From: Bacillus sp. AFS073361
Lineage (GTDB): Bacteria; Bacillota; Bacilli; Bacillales; Cytobacillaceae
DNA length: 64,000 nt
Direction of reading: 5' to 3'
Assembly (NCBI RefSeq): GCF_002567005.1
Contig: NZ_NUZU01000010.1
Coordinates: forward strand, 154,133-218,132
Shown: piece after piece, positions 33,616 to 42,389 of the stretch
How positions within the stretch are numbered: the stretch's first letter is position 1
How the letters are laid out: each line of letters opens with the position of its first letter
Translations under genes and position numbers: made by a program
The notes under the pieces: model-generated
What the model saw: the letters and a program-made list of their open reading frames with translations, nothing else
Told to the model about the DNA's origin: nothing
Database searches by the model: none

Positions 33616-36600
33616 TTGAAAATTCTCGAAATGCATATCTATGGGTTTGGCCAATTAGAGAATGTAGAAATTACCGACCTTCATGATTTTCAAGTTTTCT
33701 ATGGAGAAAATGAAGCTGGGAAGTCCACAATTATGGCCTTTATCCATGCAATTATTTTTGGCTTCCCTACAAAACAGCAAACAACCGAACTCCGTTACGA
33801 GCCAAAATACAGTACTAAATATGGTGGTAAAATCCGAATTTTCCATGAAAAGCATGGCGGTGCTGTAATCGAACGCGTAAAGGGAAAGGCTGCAGGTGAT
33901 GTAAAGGTCTATATGGACAATGGCAGGATGGGCGGTGAAGAACTTCTTAAGGAATTAATAGCAAACTTTGATAAAAGCCTATTTCAATCTATTTTTTCAT
34001 TTAATTTGCAGGGGTTACAAAATATTCATCAGATGAAAAGTGAAGAGATTGGCAAATTCTTGTTTTCCGCGGGGACATTAGGGACAGAAAGGTTATCAAA
34101 AACAGAAACTGTTCTGCAGAAGGAGCTCGATGCACGATTTAAGCCATCAGGGAAGAAACCCTTATTGAATGAAAGGTTACAGGCACTACATGAAATAAAT
34201 AAAGAATTGAAAGCAGCAGAATCCAAGAATAGAAATTATACAAACTTAGTAGAAAAGAAAGAAATGCTCGAAAAGGAAATGAAGGCAGTAAACCAATCGT
34301 TGCAGGAAATTAAAGAGAAAATAGAAAAACTTAACGAATGGAAAAGAATCGAATCCATTGTCAAAGATGAAAGGCTGACAAAGAAAGAGCTGAATGAATT
34401 AGGAGATGTTGAATTCCCTGTACGTGGGATTGAGAGAATCGAAAAGATAAATGAACTCATCCACCCCTATAAGGCTGAGATTAATAGTATTTCCGAAAGA
34501 ATTGAAAATTTGAGAGAGGAAGCGGAGAGGAGTCAACCCAATCAATCGTTTCTTAAACAGGAGCCTGCTATCTTAGCTTTACTAGATCAAGTTCCTCTCT
34601 ACGACCAATTAAAGCAGGAAAGACTTCAATATGAAACAAAACTTATAGCCTTTGAAGAAGAGTTGTCGATTACTAGGGAAAAACTTCATTTACATATTGA
34701 TGAAGAAGAGATCTTAGCTCTAAATACAAATATTTATATGAAAAACCAAGTTGAAGTGGTATCACAGAAAATCCAAAAGCTAAAAGAAGTGAAGGAAGAG
34801 TTAGAAAATCAGTATCAGGAAGAAAAAGGCAAATTAGAGGAAATCGAAAAAGAGGTCCGGTCTTTAGAGAGACAGGTTCTTACAAAACAGGAACGGCTGG
34901 CACTAGAAGAGAAGGTAAAGTCGAGAAATGATAAAGAGAGCATAGAAAAGGAAATAAGAAACTTAGGTGAAAAAATAGACTTTTATCAACAGTTTAATGA
35001 ACGTGATAAAGCCGAAGCTGAAAGAGAAGGGAAGCAAAAGAATCTTCAGTATGTACTTTTTGAGGTTATTTTAATTGCCATAACAGTTTATGGGGTGGCT
35101 ACAAAGCAGTGGTTTTTATTTACGATCGGGATTCTCGGTTGTACATTACTACTCATCCTGATGACAAAAAAGAAGAACCTGCCGAAAGGGGCAGAGCTAA
35201 ATCAAACATTAAATGAGTTAATAGAAAAGAAAGAACAGTTAGAGCGAAAACTGCAATCAGCCCAATATATTGAAATCTCAAAGCTAGAAGAGCAATTAGC
35301 CTTGGATAATCAGAGGAGAGCAGAGCTTCAGATCGTAAAAATCAAGTTGAAACATCAACATTCTCAATATGAAAAGATCATTGCCAAATTTGAACAATGG
35401 GAGTTGGAGTCAGCCCAAACAAATGAAAAGCTTGCTTCCATTAGTCGTTCACTAAGAATACCTGAGTATATTGCGGAGGCCTTTTTACTAGAAGCTTACA
35501 AACTAATTGAACAGTTTAAGGTGATTAGTAGAGAGAAAAAACAATATCATTTAAGACTTCAACAAATAGAGCAGCAACAGGAAAAAATAGAAAAAGGTTT
35601 GAACCATTTTTCAAATCTCTATCTAAATGATAAGGGGCTGGACCTGTATAACGGAGCCTATTTGCTTCGCAATAAATTAAAGGAAGAGCATGCTAAGCAA
35701 ATCATGAGTCAAGACAGAAATGTGAAACTTAGCGACTTCGAAGCCGATTTAAGGCAAAAAGTACAGGCAGTTAATCATCTCCAAACAGAATTTAATAACC
35801 TTATCTCATCAGCAAAAGTAGATACAGAGCAACAATTTTACGAACTTGGTGCAAAAGCAGAAAAACATGGTCAACTGTTAGAAAAACTCAAATCACTGCA
35901 GAGTCAACTCCAATACTCAATACTCTCAGATGTAGAGAGAGAAACTTTTCTCCAAATGCGTCAAAGCACAGAATTAGTGGCTGAATGTAATCAGCAGGTT
36001 CATAATTGGGAAGCTAAACTAAAGGAACTTCAAGAAGAGCAGGCTTCCATTAAATACGAGATACAAATATTAGAAGAAGGCGGTGTGTATTCAGATATCC
36101 TCCATCACTATAAGCAGAAAAAATTTGAATTAGAAGAGGCAGCAAAAGAGTGGTCAGTCTACTGTGTAGCGCAACAGATCCTCTCCAATACGATTGAAAA
36201 GTATAAGAACATACATTTACCAAGAATGATTTCAAAAGCGGAAGAATATCTGTTGTTTCTCACAGATGGAAACTACCAAAGAATCCATTTACAAAGTTCT
36301 GGTTCAGGCTTCTTAGTTGAGCGAAAGGATCATACCATATTTGAAGCAAATGAACTAAGTCAAGCAACAACCGAACAATTATACGTTGCCATTCGGCTTG
36401 CCTTTGCCGTCACAGTATATGAAAAATATCAGTTTCCAATTATTATCGATGATAGTTTTGTTAATTTCGATGCGAAAAGGACGGAAAAGGTGTTAGAACT
36501 TCTTAAAGGGATGAAAAGAAATCAACTATTATTTTTTACTTGCCATAAGCATTTGCTGACCTATTTTCAAAGGGAAAATGTTCTTTTTTTAGAAAAAGGT

Positions 36601-36621
36601 GCTGTTCAGATAATTTCATAG
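33616..36621 (+). CDS. yhaN: SbcC-like ATPase YhaN
   Basis: 1001 aa. N-terminal Walker A GENEAGKSTIMAF (about 33-45), Q-loop FSFNLQGL, long coiled coils (about 170-470 and 520-870), and a C-terminal ABC half with LSQATTEQLYVAIRLAF and D-box IIIDDSFVNFD. Two adjacent hydrophobic helices (LFEVILIAITVYGVA, WFLFTIGILGCTLLLILM) stand near residues 480-515, where other SbcC/Rad50 proteins have a zinc hook. The TTG start follows GAGGATAG. Works with YhaO. Confidence 0.92.
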   Translation: MKILEMHIYGFGQLENVEITDLHDFQVFYGENEAGKSTIMAFIHAIIFGFPTKQQTTELRYEPKYSTKYGGKIRIFHEKHGGAVIERVKGKAAGDVKVYMDNGRMGGEELLKELIANFDKSLFQSIFSFNLQGLQNIHQMKSEEIGKFLFSAGTLGTERLSKTETVLQKELDARFKPSGKKPLLNERLQALHEINKELKAAESKNRNYTNLVEKKEMLEKEMKAVNQSLQEIKEKIEKLNEWKRIESIVKDERLTKKELNELGDVEFPVRGIERIEKINELIHPYKAEINSISERIENLREEAERSQPNQSFLKQEPAILALLDQVPLYDQLKQERLQYETKLIAFEEELSITREKLHLHIDEEEILALNTNIYMKNQVEVVSQKIQKLKEVKEELENQYQEEKGKLEEIEKEVRSLERQVLTKQERLALEEKVKSRNDKESIEKEIRNLGEKIDFYQQFNERDKAEAEREGKQKNLQYVLFEVILIAITVYGVATKQWFLFTIGILGCTLLLILMTKKKNLPKGAELNQTLNELIEKKEQLERKLQSAQYIEISKLEEQLALDNQRRAELQIVKIKLKHQHSQYEKIIAKFEQWELESAQTNEKLASISRSLRIPEYIAEAFLLEAYKLIEQFKVISREKKQYHLRLQQIEQQQEKIEKGLNHFSNLYLNDKGLDLYNGAYLLRNKLKEEHAKQIMSQDRNVKLSDFEADLRQKVQAVNHLQTEFNNLISSAKVDTEQQFYELGAKAEKHGQLLEKLKSLQSQLQYSILSDVERETFLQMRQSTELVAECNQQVHNWEAKLKELQEEQASIKYEIQILEEGGVYSDILHHYKQKKFELEEAAKEWSVYCVAQQILSNTIEKYKNIHLPRMISKAEEYLLFLTDGNYQRIHLQSSGSGFLVERKDHTIFEANELSQATTEQLYVAIRLAFAVTVYEKYQFPIIIDDSFVNFDAKRTEKVLELLKGMKRNQLLFFTCHKHLLTYFQRENVLFLEKGAVQIIS

Positions 36622-36672
36622 AGTAATATTAGGATATGTTATACTCTTACTAGTAGGAAGGACGTGAAAAAG

Positions 36673-37617
36673 ATGGGTAAAGGAATATTAAAGCATGAAA
36701 TTGGAGAGCAAGTAGAATTATTTCTACTAATAAAAAATACAACAAAAGGGATTGCCAGCAACGGCAAACCTTTTTTAACACTGATTCTTCAGGATAAAAG
36801 CGGGGAAATTGAAGCGAAGCTTTGGGACGTCAATGAAGAGGATGGAAAGAGTTATGCACCACAAAGTATTGTAAAAATAATGGGAGAACTACAAAATTAT
36901 CGGGGGAAAAGCCAATTGAAGATTCGTCAAATCCGACGAACAGGGCCATCTGACGGCGTAAAGTTGGATGACTTTTTGGAGACAGCCCCAATAAGCCAAG
37001 AAGAAATGGCTGGCAAACTCACACAGTACATTTTTGATATGAAAAATCCCAATATCCAAAGAATAACACGCCATTTAATTAAAAAGCATCAGAAGGCTTT
37101 TTTAGAGTTTCCTGCCGCAACAAAAAATCATCATGAGTTTGTATCAGGACTTGCCTTTCATGTAGTTAGTATGCTTGATTTGGCTAAATCAATTGCCAGC
37201 CTTTATCCGAGTCTTGATAAAGACTTGCTCTATGCAGGGGTTATATTGCACGATATGGGGAAAGTATTAGAACTCTCAGGTCCGATTTCAACGGTATATA
37301 CCATAGAAGGAAATTTACTTGGGCATATTACGATTATGGTTAACGAAATCGGTAAAGCGGCGGAAGAACTAGGTATTTCTGGTGAAGAAGTACTAATTCT
37401 TCAACACCTTGTACTGAGTCATCATGGAAAAGCAGAATGGGGAAGTCCAAAACCACCGATGATTAAAGAAGCAGAAATCCTCCATTATATTGATAATCTT
37501 GATGCGAAAATGAATATGCTCGACCGTGCCTTGGAAAGAGTGAAGCCAGGTGAATTTACAGAAAGAATTTTTGCGTTGGAGAATCGTTCCTTTTATAAAC
37601 CGGTGTTTCATAAGTAA
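36673..37617 (+). CDS. yhaM: 3'-5' exoribonuclease YhaM
   Basis: 314 aa, identical in length to B. subtilis YhaM. An OB-fold domain ([19 protein letters not shown]) is followed by an HD phosphohydrolase domain ([44 protein letters not shown]) with the metal-binding His and HD residues. It trims RNA and also DNA 3' ends. The ATG at 36673 is chosen over GTG 36664, which is too close to GGAAGG. Third gene of yhaONM with its own TATACT-like upstream element. Confidence 0.94.
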   Translation: MGKGILKHEIGEQVELFLLIKNTTKGIASNGKPFLTLILQDKSGEIEAKLWDVNEEDGKSYAPQSIVKIMGELQNYRGKSQLKIRQIRRTGPSDGVKLDDFLETAPISQEEMAGKLTQYIFDMKNPNIQRITRHLIKKHQKAFLEFPAATKNHHEFVSGLAFHVVSMLDLAKSIASLYPSLDKDLLYAGVILHDMGKVLELSGPISTVYTIEGNLLGHITIMVNEIGKAAEELGISGEEVLILQHLVLSHHGKAEWGSPKPPMIKEAEILHYIDNLDAKMNMLDRALERVKPGEFTERIFALENRSFYKPVFHK

Positions 37618-37647
37618 AATAACCTCAACTCGAGGTTATTTTTTTTG
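37618..37647 (+). terminator. yhaONM terminator
   Basis: AATAACCTC-AACTC-GAGGTTATT, then a T run. Confidence 0.94.
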
Positions 37648-37723
37648 TAACAGCTCATAATTTCCTATTATCTGAATATGATTTAGTAAAAGTGGACAAC
37701 CACTATGAAAGGAGCAAGATAAA

Positions 37724-37912
37724 TTGACTATTCCTATTTGGGTCTATGCAGTTGTGGTTGGGATTGTAATAAGTGCACTAATGGCGATAAAAACGGGGAG
37801 AGAAGAGCGGCAATTAGAGATGGAAAACATTGAATTGGAAGGCGAAATCTATATGAAGCGCCTTGAACGAGAGAAAGAAAAACGAGAAGAAATTGGAGCA
37901 ACAGGAGAATAA
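37724..37912 (+). CDS. yhaL: sporulation-associated membrane protein YhaL
   Basis: 62 aa: an N-terminal membrane helix (IPIWVYAVVVGIVISALMAI), then a highly charged helix rich in Glu, Arg and Lys. This matches the YhaL family (about 70 aa), found in sporulating Bacillus. A TTG start with AAAGGAGC. Convergent with prsA, sharing the terminator at 37916-37950. Confidence 0.85.
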   Translation: MTIPIWVYAVVVGIVISALMAIKTGREERQLEMENIELEGEIYMKRLEREKEKREEIGATGE

Positions 37913-37915
37913 AAG

Positions 37916-37950
37916 AGCGGAAGCGCCTTTATTGGCGTTTCCGCTTTTTT
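37916..37950. terminator. bidirectional terminator between yhaL and prsA
   Basis: AGCGGAAGCGCC pairs with GGCGTTTCCGCT (one wobble). T runs lie on both flanks. Confidence 0.92.
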
Positions 37951-37954
37951 CTGT

Positions 37955-38827
37955 TTATTGTGCAGCAGCCTCTGTTCCAGTTTGAGGATTAAGCGCATCC
38001 TTTAAGTCCTTGTCGCTAACTTTAACATCTGCAGCTTTAAGTTCACGCTGCATCGCTTTATTAATTTCTTCTGTAGTTAATTTTGAAGTTTTTACTTGAG
38101 TCTCGATTTCGCTCTTCATTTCAGCAAATGGTTTCTTCTCTTTTTTGTCAGTTACTTGGATGATATGATAGCCAAATTGTGACTTAACTGGACCGCTAAT
38201 TTCATTTACTTTTAGAGCATATGCTGCTTTTTCAAAGTCAGGATCCATCTTCCCAGTACCAAACCAGCCTAAATCACCGCCGTTTGCCTTAGTACCTTCA
38301 TCTGTTGAATATTTTTTTGCAACATCTTCAAATTTTTCTCCCTTATCAAGCTTGCTCTTTACTTCTTTTGCTGTTTTTTCATCAGGAACCAGAATGTGAC
38401 GAGCTTTAATCTCTGGCTGGTACGTATCATAGTAATCCTTTAATTCCTTTTCAGTTACCTTAACGCCTTTTAGAGCAGCTTTTTCCTGCATCATGCCTAA
38501 CTTCATTGTTTTCTTCAAATCATCTTCGCTTTTATAGCCATATTGTGCAAGGGTAGTTTCAAAATTTGCACCTAGATCTGTTTTCAATTGATCAATTTTT
38601 GCATTTAATTCCTTATCTGTTACCTTGTATTTCTTAGAAAGAACTTTTTCATATACTAGTTGCTGAAGGGCCTGATCACCATATTTATCCTTCATTGTAT
38701 TATAGAGTTCTTCTTGTGTAACGTTACCCACTTTGCTCTCTGCCACTGTATCAGAACCACTTTGGTTACATGCACTTAATGCAAGTACTCCACCTGCTAA
38801 TGTAAGGGCTAATATCAATTTTTTCAT
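37955..38827 (-). CDS. prsA: foldase lipoprotein PrsA
   Basis: 290 aa. The signal peptide ends in lipobox LSAC (Cys20), so it is a lipoprotein on the outer face of the membrane. A parvulin-type PpiC domain lies near residues 130-220 (KARHILVPDEKTAKEVKSKL, GGDLGWFGTGKM, VKSQFGYHIIQV), flanked by SurA-like helical regions. It assists folding of exported proteins. The ATG at 38827 has GGAGAG upstream; the longer frame to 38992 runs through upstream AT-rich DNA. Confidence 0.96.
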   Translation of the reverse strand: MKKLILALTLAGGVLALSACNQSGSDTVAESKVGNVTQEELYNTMKDKYGDQALQQLVYEKVLSKKYKVTDKELNAKIDQLKTDLGANFETTLAQYGYKSEDDLKKTMKLGMMQEKAALKGVKVTEKELKDYYDTYQPEIKARHILVPDEKTAKEVKSKLDKGEKFEDVAKKYSTDEGTKANGGDLGWFGTGKMDPDFEKAAYALKVNEISGPVKSQFGYHIIQVTDKKEKKPFAEMKSEIETQVKTSKLTTEEINKAMQRELKAADVKVSDKDLKDALNPQTGTEAAAQ

Positions 38828-39036
38828 GATGAAATCTCTCCTAAACAGTATATTCTTGTCCACAAACTCTACTATAACATAAATGGTAACTACTGCAAAA
38901 ATAATAACTATGTTTATTTTTTGAAATTTTCCACAAAAGGGTAAATGGAACTTTTCAAAAAAAATTGGGAAGTGCCTAAACGAAATGACCATTCGTTGAA
39001 TAGTATATCCTAGAAAATGAAAAAGGAGGTATTACG

Positions 39037-39120
39037 ATGAGCCATGGATATGGAGCGGGCTTTGCTCTAATTGTAGTACTTTTCATACTATTAATTATTG
39101 TTGGAGCTTCTTGGTTTTAA
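39037..39120 (+). CDS. YjcZ-family tiny sporulation membrane protein (27 aa)
   Basis: MSHGYGAGFALIVVLFILLI.. is a Gly/Tyr-rich head with one membrane helix ending GASWF. AAGGAGG precedes the ATG. This is the YjcZ/CotG-type tiny Bacillus membrane family expressed during sporulation. Confidence 0.85.
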   Translation: MSHGYGAGFALIVVLFILLIIVGASWF

Positions 39121-39157
39121 AAAACACAATTAGTCATTAATGAATGGAGGTAAATAT

Positions 39158-39250
39158 ATGTCTGGTGGAGCAGGTTACGGTGGAGGATTTGCTTTAGTGG
39201 TAGTTCTATTCATCTTATTAATCATCATCGGAGCTTCTTGGGTTTATTAA
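39158..39250 (+). CDS. YjcZ-family tiny sporulation membrane protein (30 aa)
   Basis: MSGGAGYGGGFALVVVLFIL.. ending GASWVY is a paralogue of the gene 37 nt upstream, with the same helix. The RBS is GGAGG. The pair ends at the stem 39267-39293. Confidence 0.85.
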   Translation: MSGGAGYGGGFALVVVLFILLIIIGASWVY

Positions 39251-39266
39251 TAAAGTTACAAACTAA

Positions 39267-39293
39267 AAGCGATGAGAAATACTCTCATCGCTT
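39267..39293 (+). terminator. terminator of the YjcZ pair
   Basis: AAGCGATGAGA with TCTCATCGCTT, 11 bp. The T tail is short (CTTCTATG). Confidence 0.75.
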
Positions 39294-39334
39294 CTATGTG
39301 TTAATATCCTTTTTCGCTTGGCGTTCTAATTGGA

Positions 39335-39517
39335 TTATGTATATAAAATTTCTATGTATGATGATATCAGAAGAATCGTAATGAGGATATTAATGGTACG
39401 AAATACCTTATGTTGGTTTTCTTCAGGAATTTCCTTTTGCATACAAAGTGAATTGGTCATTTTATTTACATAAAACAAGATGAAAATAGCGAAGACAATA
39501 AAAATGGAGATCATCAA
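39335..39517 (-). CDS. small two-helix membrane protein (60 aa)
   Basis: Two hydrophobic helices (MMISIFIVFAIFILFYVN and INILITILLISSYIEIL) are separated by a charged loop MQKEIPEENQHK. GGGAGGG lies 9 nt before the ATG at 39517. No family is recognised. Confidence 0.6.
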   Translation of the reverse strand: MMISIFIVFAIFILFYVNKMTNSLCMQKEIPEENQHKVFRTINILITILLISSYIEILYT

Positions 39518-39749
39518 TGATTCCCTCCCTGATGTTCGTGTTATGTTTAATACAATATCAAAAATTACAAAAAAAAGATAGTCATAAAGAATGGAAGAGT
39601 TTGTGCTTCTAAAGGGTATCAGGAACCTAATTTATTTTGAAGGAAATCCAAAAATATTCCGTGTTTTAAGTAAAAATGGTTTACCCCATCTTTTAAAAGG
39701 TTAATAATAAATATATAAAATGTAAAAGTTCTGAAAAGAGGCCTAATGG

Positions 39750-40085
39750 ATGACTGAAAATGAATTGATGGACAAAATAAACCTTCTTGAATATCATCAA
39801 AAGCTATTACTAAAGTTACTCAACAATCCAAAGCTCGAATTATATAAACTTATAATTGAAAACGGAATAACAGAACAGGAAACAGGACAATTTTTTTCTT
39901 TATGTGAGAAAATGAACTTAAAATTAGAAGAACAAAAAGCGGAAGGGTACGTAAACTTCCATCCGCTTTTTCATGAATTATCATTATCATTACCGTCAAC
40001 CCTAAAGATAAAAGACGTTATCCATGCCTGTTTAAAACAACAGATTTGCCTGTCCCTTTTTCAAGAGTTGGAAAAATACTTATAA
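39750..40085 (+). CDS. yhaI: DUF1878-type protein YhaI
   Basis: 111 aa (B. subtilis about 113). Mostly helical and acidic-basic mixed: KINLLEYHQKLLLKLLNN, LFHELSLSLPSTLKIKD. The YhaI family normally lies beside scoC, as here (convergent, 6-nt gap). No function is known. An AAGAGG RBS precedes the ATG. Confidence 0.85.
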   Translation: MTENELMDKINLLEYHQKLLLKLLNNPKLELYKLIIENGITEQETGQFFSLCEKMNLKLEEQKAEGYVNFHPLFHELSLSLPSTLKIKDVIHACLKQQICLSLFQELEKYL

Positions 40086-40091
40086 GACTGA

Positions 40092-40667
40092 TTAAACCAA
40101 CTCTTGCTCAGGATTTTGTAATTTTTTTAGCTTTCCATCTTCTTCAACGAAGCGGCTTTCAATATTATGAAAAGACCGCTCGAAGATTTCCATAAAATCT
40201 TCACCATAAATATTACGGACGATTGCCATCATTTCAACAATCTCTGGAAACTTTCCGTATAATTCACGAAGGGGCAAAGCACCAGAAAAAACAGCATTGC
40301 CATTTGGCTCATATGTTTCCATTAGTTGGTGTAAGATATTTTCTCCAGCTTCAGTAAGTTGGATATACGTATTGCGTTTATCATTTTCCTTTTTGGAAAA
40401 CTGTAGCAAACCTCGTTCTTCTAACTTTTTCGAAAAATTAAATGCTGTTGAAACGTGCATGACCCCAAACTTAGCCACATCCGAAATGGAAGCACCGTTT
40501 AAGTGATAGGCAATCCATAAAATGTGATGTTCGTTAATATTTAAATCAAAAGGCTTAATCCATTGCTGCCAGTCTTTCTCAATCGCTTTCCACAAGGCTT
40601 TACTTAGTTGAGCAACTCTTTGAGTAAAAATCATCGCTTCCTTCATTGAATATTGTTTCTCAGTCAT
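40092..40667 (-). CDS. scoC: transition-state regulator ScoC (Hpr), MarR family
   Basis: 191 aa. A winged helix (residues 40-110) carries [20 protein letters not shown] and [17 protein letters not shown], nearly identical to B. subtilis Hpr. It represses extracellular protease and sporulation genes and affects peptide permease genes. The ATG at 40667 has AGGTG 9 nt upstream; an ATG two codons earlier is also possible. The 292-bp upstream gap is very AT-rich and holds no gene I can support. Confidence 0.95.
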   Translation of the reverse strand: MTEKQYSMKEAMIFTQRVAQLSKALWKAIEKDWQQWIKPFDLNINEHHILWIAYHLNGASISDVAKFGVMHVSTAFNFSKKLEERGLLQFSKKENDKRNTYIQLTEAGENILHQLMETYEPNGNAVFSGALPLRELYGKFPEIVEMMAIVRNIYGEDFMEIFERSFHNIESRFVEEDGKLKKLQNPEQELV

Positions 40668-40959
40668 CCCCATTTTCACCTACTTTTATATTTCTCTATT
40701 TTCATTATGCCAATAAAATAAAAATTAATAAAGAAAAAATTCACAAATTTTTAAAAAATTAGAACAATAACCTATTGAAATTTTTTAAAAAGTGAAATTG
40801 ATTCTACTAAATAATAAAAACTTTTAGAAAATTGAATTTAAAAAAACTTGTGGATCTCCCTAATTACATTTAGTCCTGCTCATACGAATGGACGGGTAAA
40901 CATATAAATAGTTACAACGTTTAGTCGAACTTTTGAAACAAAATAGGGGGACAAGGAAG

Positions 40960-41151
40960 ATGAAAATTGCTGCCATTATTTTTTTTATCTTTAGTGCTAT
41001 CCTTTTATTGGGTGCTATTAAATATTTAATCGAACTAACAAGACCAGGTGTTTATCCACCTAAACAAATTTTAAGAAAAAAAGTTGCTGCTTTATGTGGA
41101 GGTGGAGGGATTTTTCTATTAATTGCTGTATTAATCTCTAAACTTATATAG
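40960..41151 (+). CDS. two-helix membrane protein (63 aa)
   Basis: MKIAAIIFFIFSAILLLGAI.. and CGGGGIFLLIAVLISKLI form two membrane helices around a Pro/Lys-rich loop. The ATG at 40960 follows AAGGAAG. Unknown family; in B. subtilis yhaH occupies this spot, but this is not similar to it. A strong terminator follows. Confidence 0.6.
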   Translation: MKIAAIIFFIFSAILLLGAIKYLIELTRPGVYPPKQILRKKVAALCGGGGIFLLIAVLISKLI

Positions 41152-41160
41152 AGGTATATT

Positions 41161-41190
41161 AAGAAAAGAACCCCGCTGGGTTCTTTTCTT
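41161..41190. terminator. bidirectional terminator
   Basis: A perfect 13-bp stem AAGAAAAGAACCC with GGGTTCTTTTCTT lies between the convergent 63-aa gene and trpP. Confidence 0.93.
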
Positions 41191-41207
41191 AATAAGGATC
41201 CCGTCGA

Positions 41208-41735
41208 TTATTTTTGAATGACGGAAGGTGTTGTTAATTTAGTTCGCTTCACTATGGACAGGGCTACAGGATACAAAATAATCATAATAACGGTATTTAG
41301 TGCGATAGCCGGCAGAACTCCTGCAGCAAATAGTGCAGTGAATGACGCTGGTAAACCCACTAGAAAGAATGCTGCTGTTAAAAAGATTGTCCCTGAAACA
41401 AGAGTTCCAATGGCAGTTAAAACGCCAACACTAACAATCGAATTTCGGTATTTTTTTAAAGCTAAAAATAAACCAAGGAAAACTAAAGCAGTAATTGGTT
41501 TATCAATGATATTTGGAATTTGTCCGCCAGGAAAACCTGTAGTTAAAGCTGACAATACTCCAGTTACAATAGCCAAAAGCATAACACTCTTTAACTCAGG
41601 AATAAGAATAATTCCTAAAAACATCATTGCAAGCATCATGTCAGGTTTAATTCCAAGAAAACTAGGCATTACCGTATGCAAAACAACCCCAATCCCAGCT
41701 AATAGTGCTAAAACTACAATGTTCTTCGTATTCAT
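41208..41735 (-). CDS. trpP: tryptophan transporter TrpP
   Basis: 175 aa (B. subtilis 172) with about five or six membrane helices; LLAGIGVVLHTVMPSFLGI, KPDMMLAMMFLGIILIP and TTGFPGGQIPNIIDKPITAL are typical TrpP segments. It imports tryptophan. Its leader carries NAG triplets overlapping the RBS, as in B. subtilis, where TRAP blocks translation. Monocistronic between convergent terminators. Confidence 0.93.
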   Translation of the reverse strand: MNTKNIVVLALLAGIGVVLHTVMPSFLGIKPDMMLAMMFLGIILIPELKSVMLLAIVTGVLSALTTGFPGGQIPNIIDKPITALVFLGLFLALKKYRNSIVSVGVLTAIGTLVSGTIFLTAAFFLVGLPASFTALFAAGVLPAIALNTVIMIILYPVALSIVKRTKLTTPSVIQK

Positions 41736-41737
41736 TT

Positions 41738-41776
41738 CTCTTCTCTCCTCTGCTATACTAATCTATTTTGTTTCTC
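41738..41776 (-). promoter_or_regulatory. TRAP-binding triplet region overlapping the trpP RBS
   Basis: In the RNA the order is GAG, then TAG-AT-TAG-TA-TAG-CA-GAG-GAG-AGAA-GAG ending 2 nt before the ATG. At least six NAG triplets have mainly 2-nt spacers and the RBS (GAGGAG) lies within them. Tryptophan-bound TRAP would hide the RBS. Confidence 0.7.
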
Positions 41777-41884
41777 CTGCAGTGCACTCATTGCCTACAG
41801 CGAAAAACCTGCTTTCATTATAACATAATAATTTATTAATAATAAAGATATAATTTTCAGATTATTTAAACCTTATATCTAAGT

Positions 41885-42304
41885 TTATACTTGTTTACTA
41901 ATATTCCCGGCCATTTCTTGTAATAAGTCAAAAGAATAATCACTTTGATTACTTTTCCATACTGCTCCAAATCCATCTCCTTTGCCATAACGCGGAATTA
42001 AATGCATATGATAATGAAAAACAGATTGTCCTGCATGTTCACCATTATTATTTACAGTATTTAACCCAATTGGATTAAATTCTCTTTTTAAGGCATTAGC
42101 AATGGCAGGAACCACTTCAAAAATGTTTCTTGCAATTTCTGGTGTTAATTCAAATATGTTTTCCTTATGTACTTTTGGAATAACCAAAGTATGTCCCTTT
42201 GTTACTTGGGTAATATCTAGAAAAGCTAAAACATGTTCATTCTCGAAAACCTTGGCAGAAGGAATTTCTCCATTAACAATTTTACAAAAAATACAATCGC
42301 TCAT
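41885..42304 (-). CDS. hit: HIT-family nucleotide-binding protein Hit
   Basis: 139 aa. The N-terminal zinc-type CIFCKIVNGEIPS motif and the HIT triad HYHMHLIPR (His-x-His-x-His) are present. It binds and hydrolyses nucleoside phosphoramidates or dinucleotides. The ATG at 42304 follows AAGGGAC; the in-frame GTG two codons earlier has poorer spacing. It lies 46 nt downstream of a terminator that ends a possible RNA gene on the same strand. Confidence 0.92.
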   Translation of the reverse strand: MSDCIFCKIVNGEIPSAKVFENEHVLAFLDITQVTKGHTLVIPKVHKENIFELTPEIARNIFEVVPAIANALKREFNPIGLNTVNNNGEHAGQSVFHYHMHLIPRYGKGDGFGAVWKSNQSDYSFDLLQEMAGNISKQV

Positions 42305-42325
42305 ATACACTGTCCCTTCAATATT

Positions 42326-42350
42326 GTTTGTATTATTTTACCATACAAAC
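42326..42350 (-). promoter_or_regulatory. inverted repeat over a candidate hit promoter
   Basis: GTTTGTAT and ATACAAAC are 8-bp arms 9 nt apart. The spacer contains TGG-TAAAAT on the minus strand, an extended -10. This could be the local hit promoter with an operator. Confidence 0.45.
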
Positions 42351-42389
42351 GAAAAAAAGAAAAAGGCAGGATCCGCATGGAATCCTGCC
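42351..42389 (-). terminator. strong minus-strand terminator upstream of hit
   Basis: GGCAGGAT/ATCCTGCC with an inner CC/GG pair and one bulge, then TTTTTCTTTTTTT on the minus strand. No coding gene precedes it on that strand before ecsA, so it must end a noncoding transcript or act as an attenuator for hit. Confidence 0.9.

Noticed and set aside
38828..38992. Upstream extension of PrsA
   Set aside because: It precedes a perfect lipoprotein signal peptide whose ATG has its own RBS.
41218..41823. 201-aa plus-strand ORF opposite trpP
   Set aside because: Antisense shadow of the trpP frame, with no RBS and a composition typical of mirrored membrane codons.
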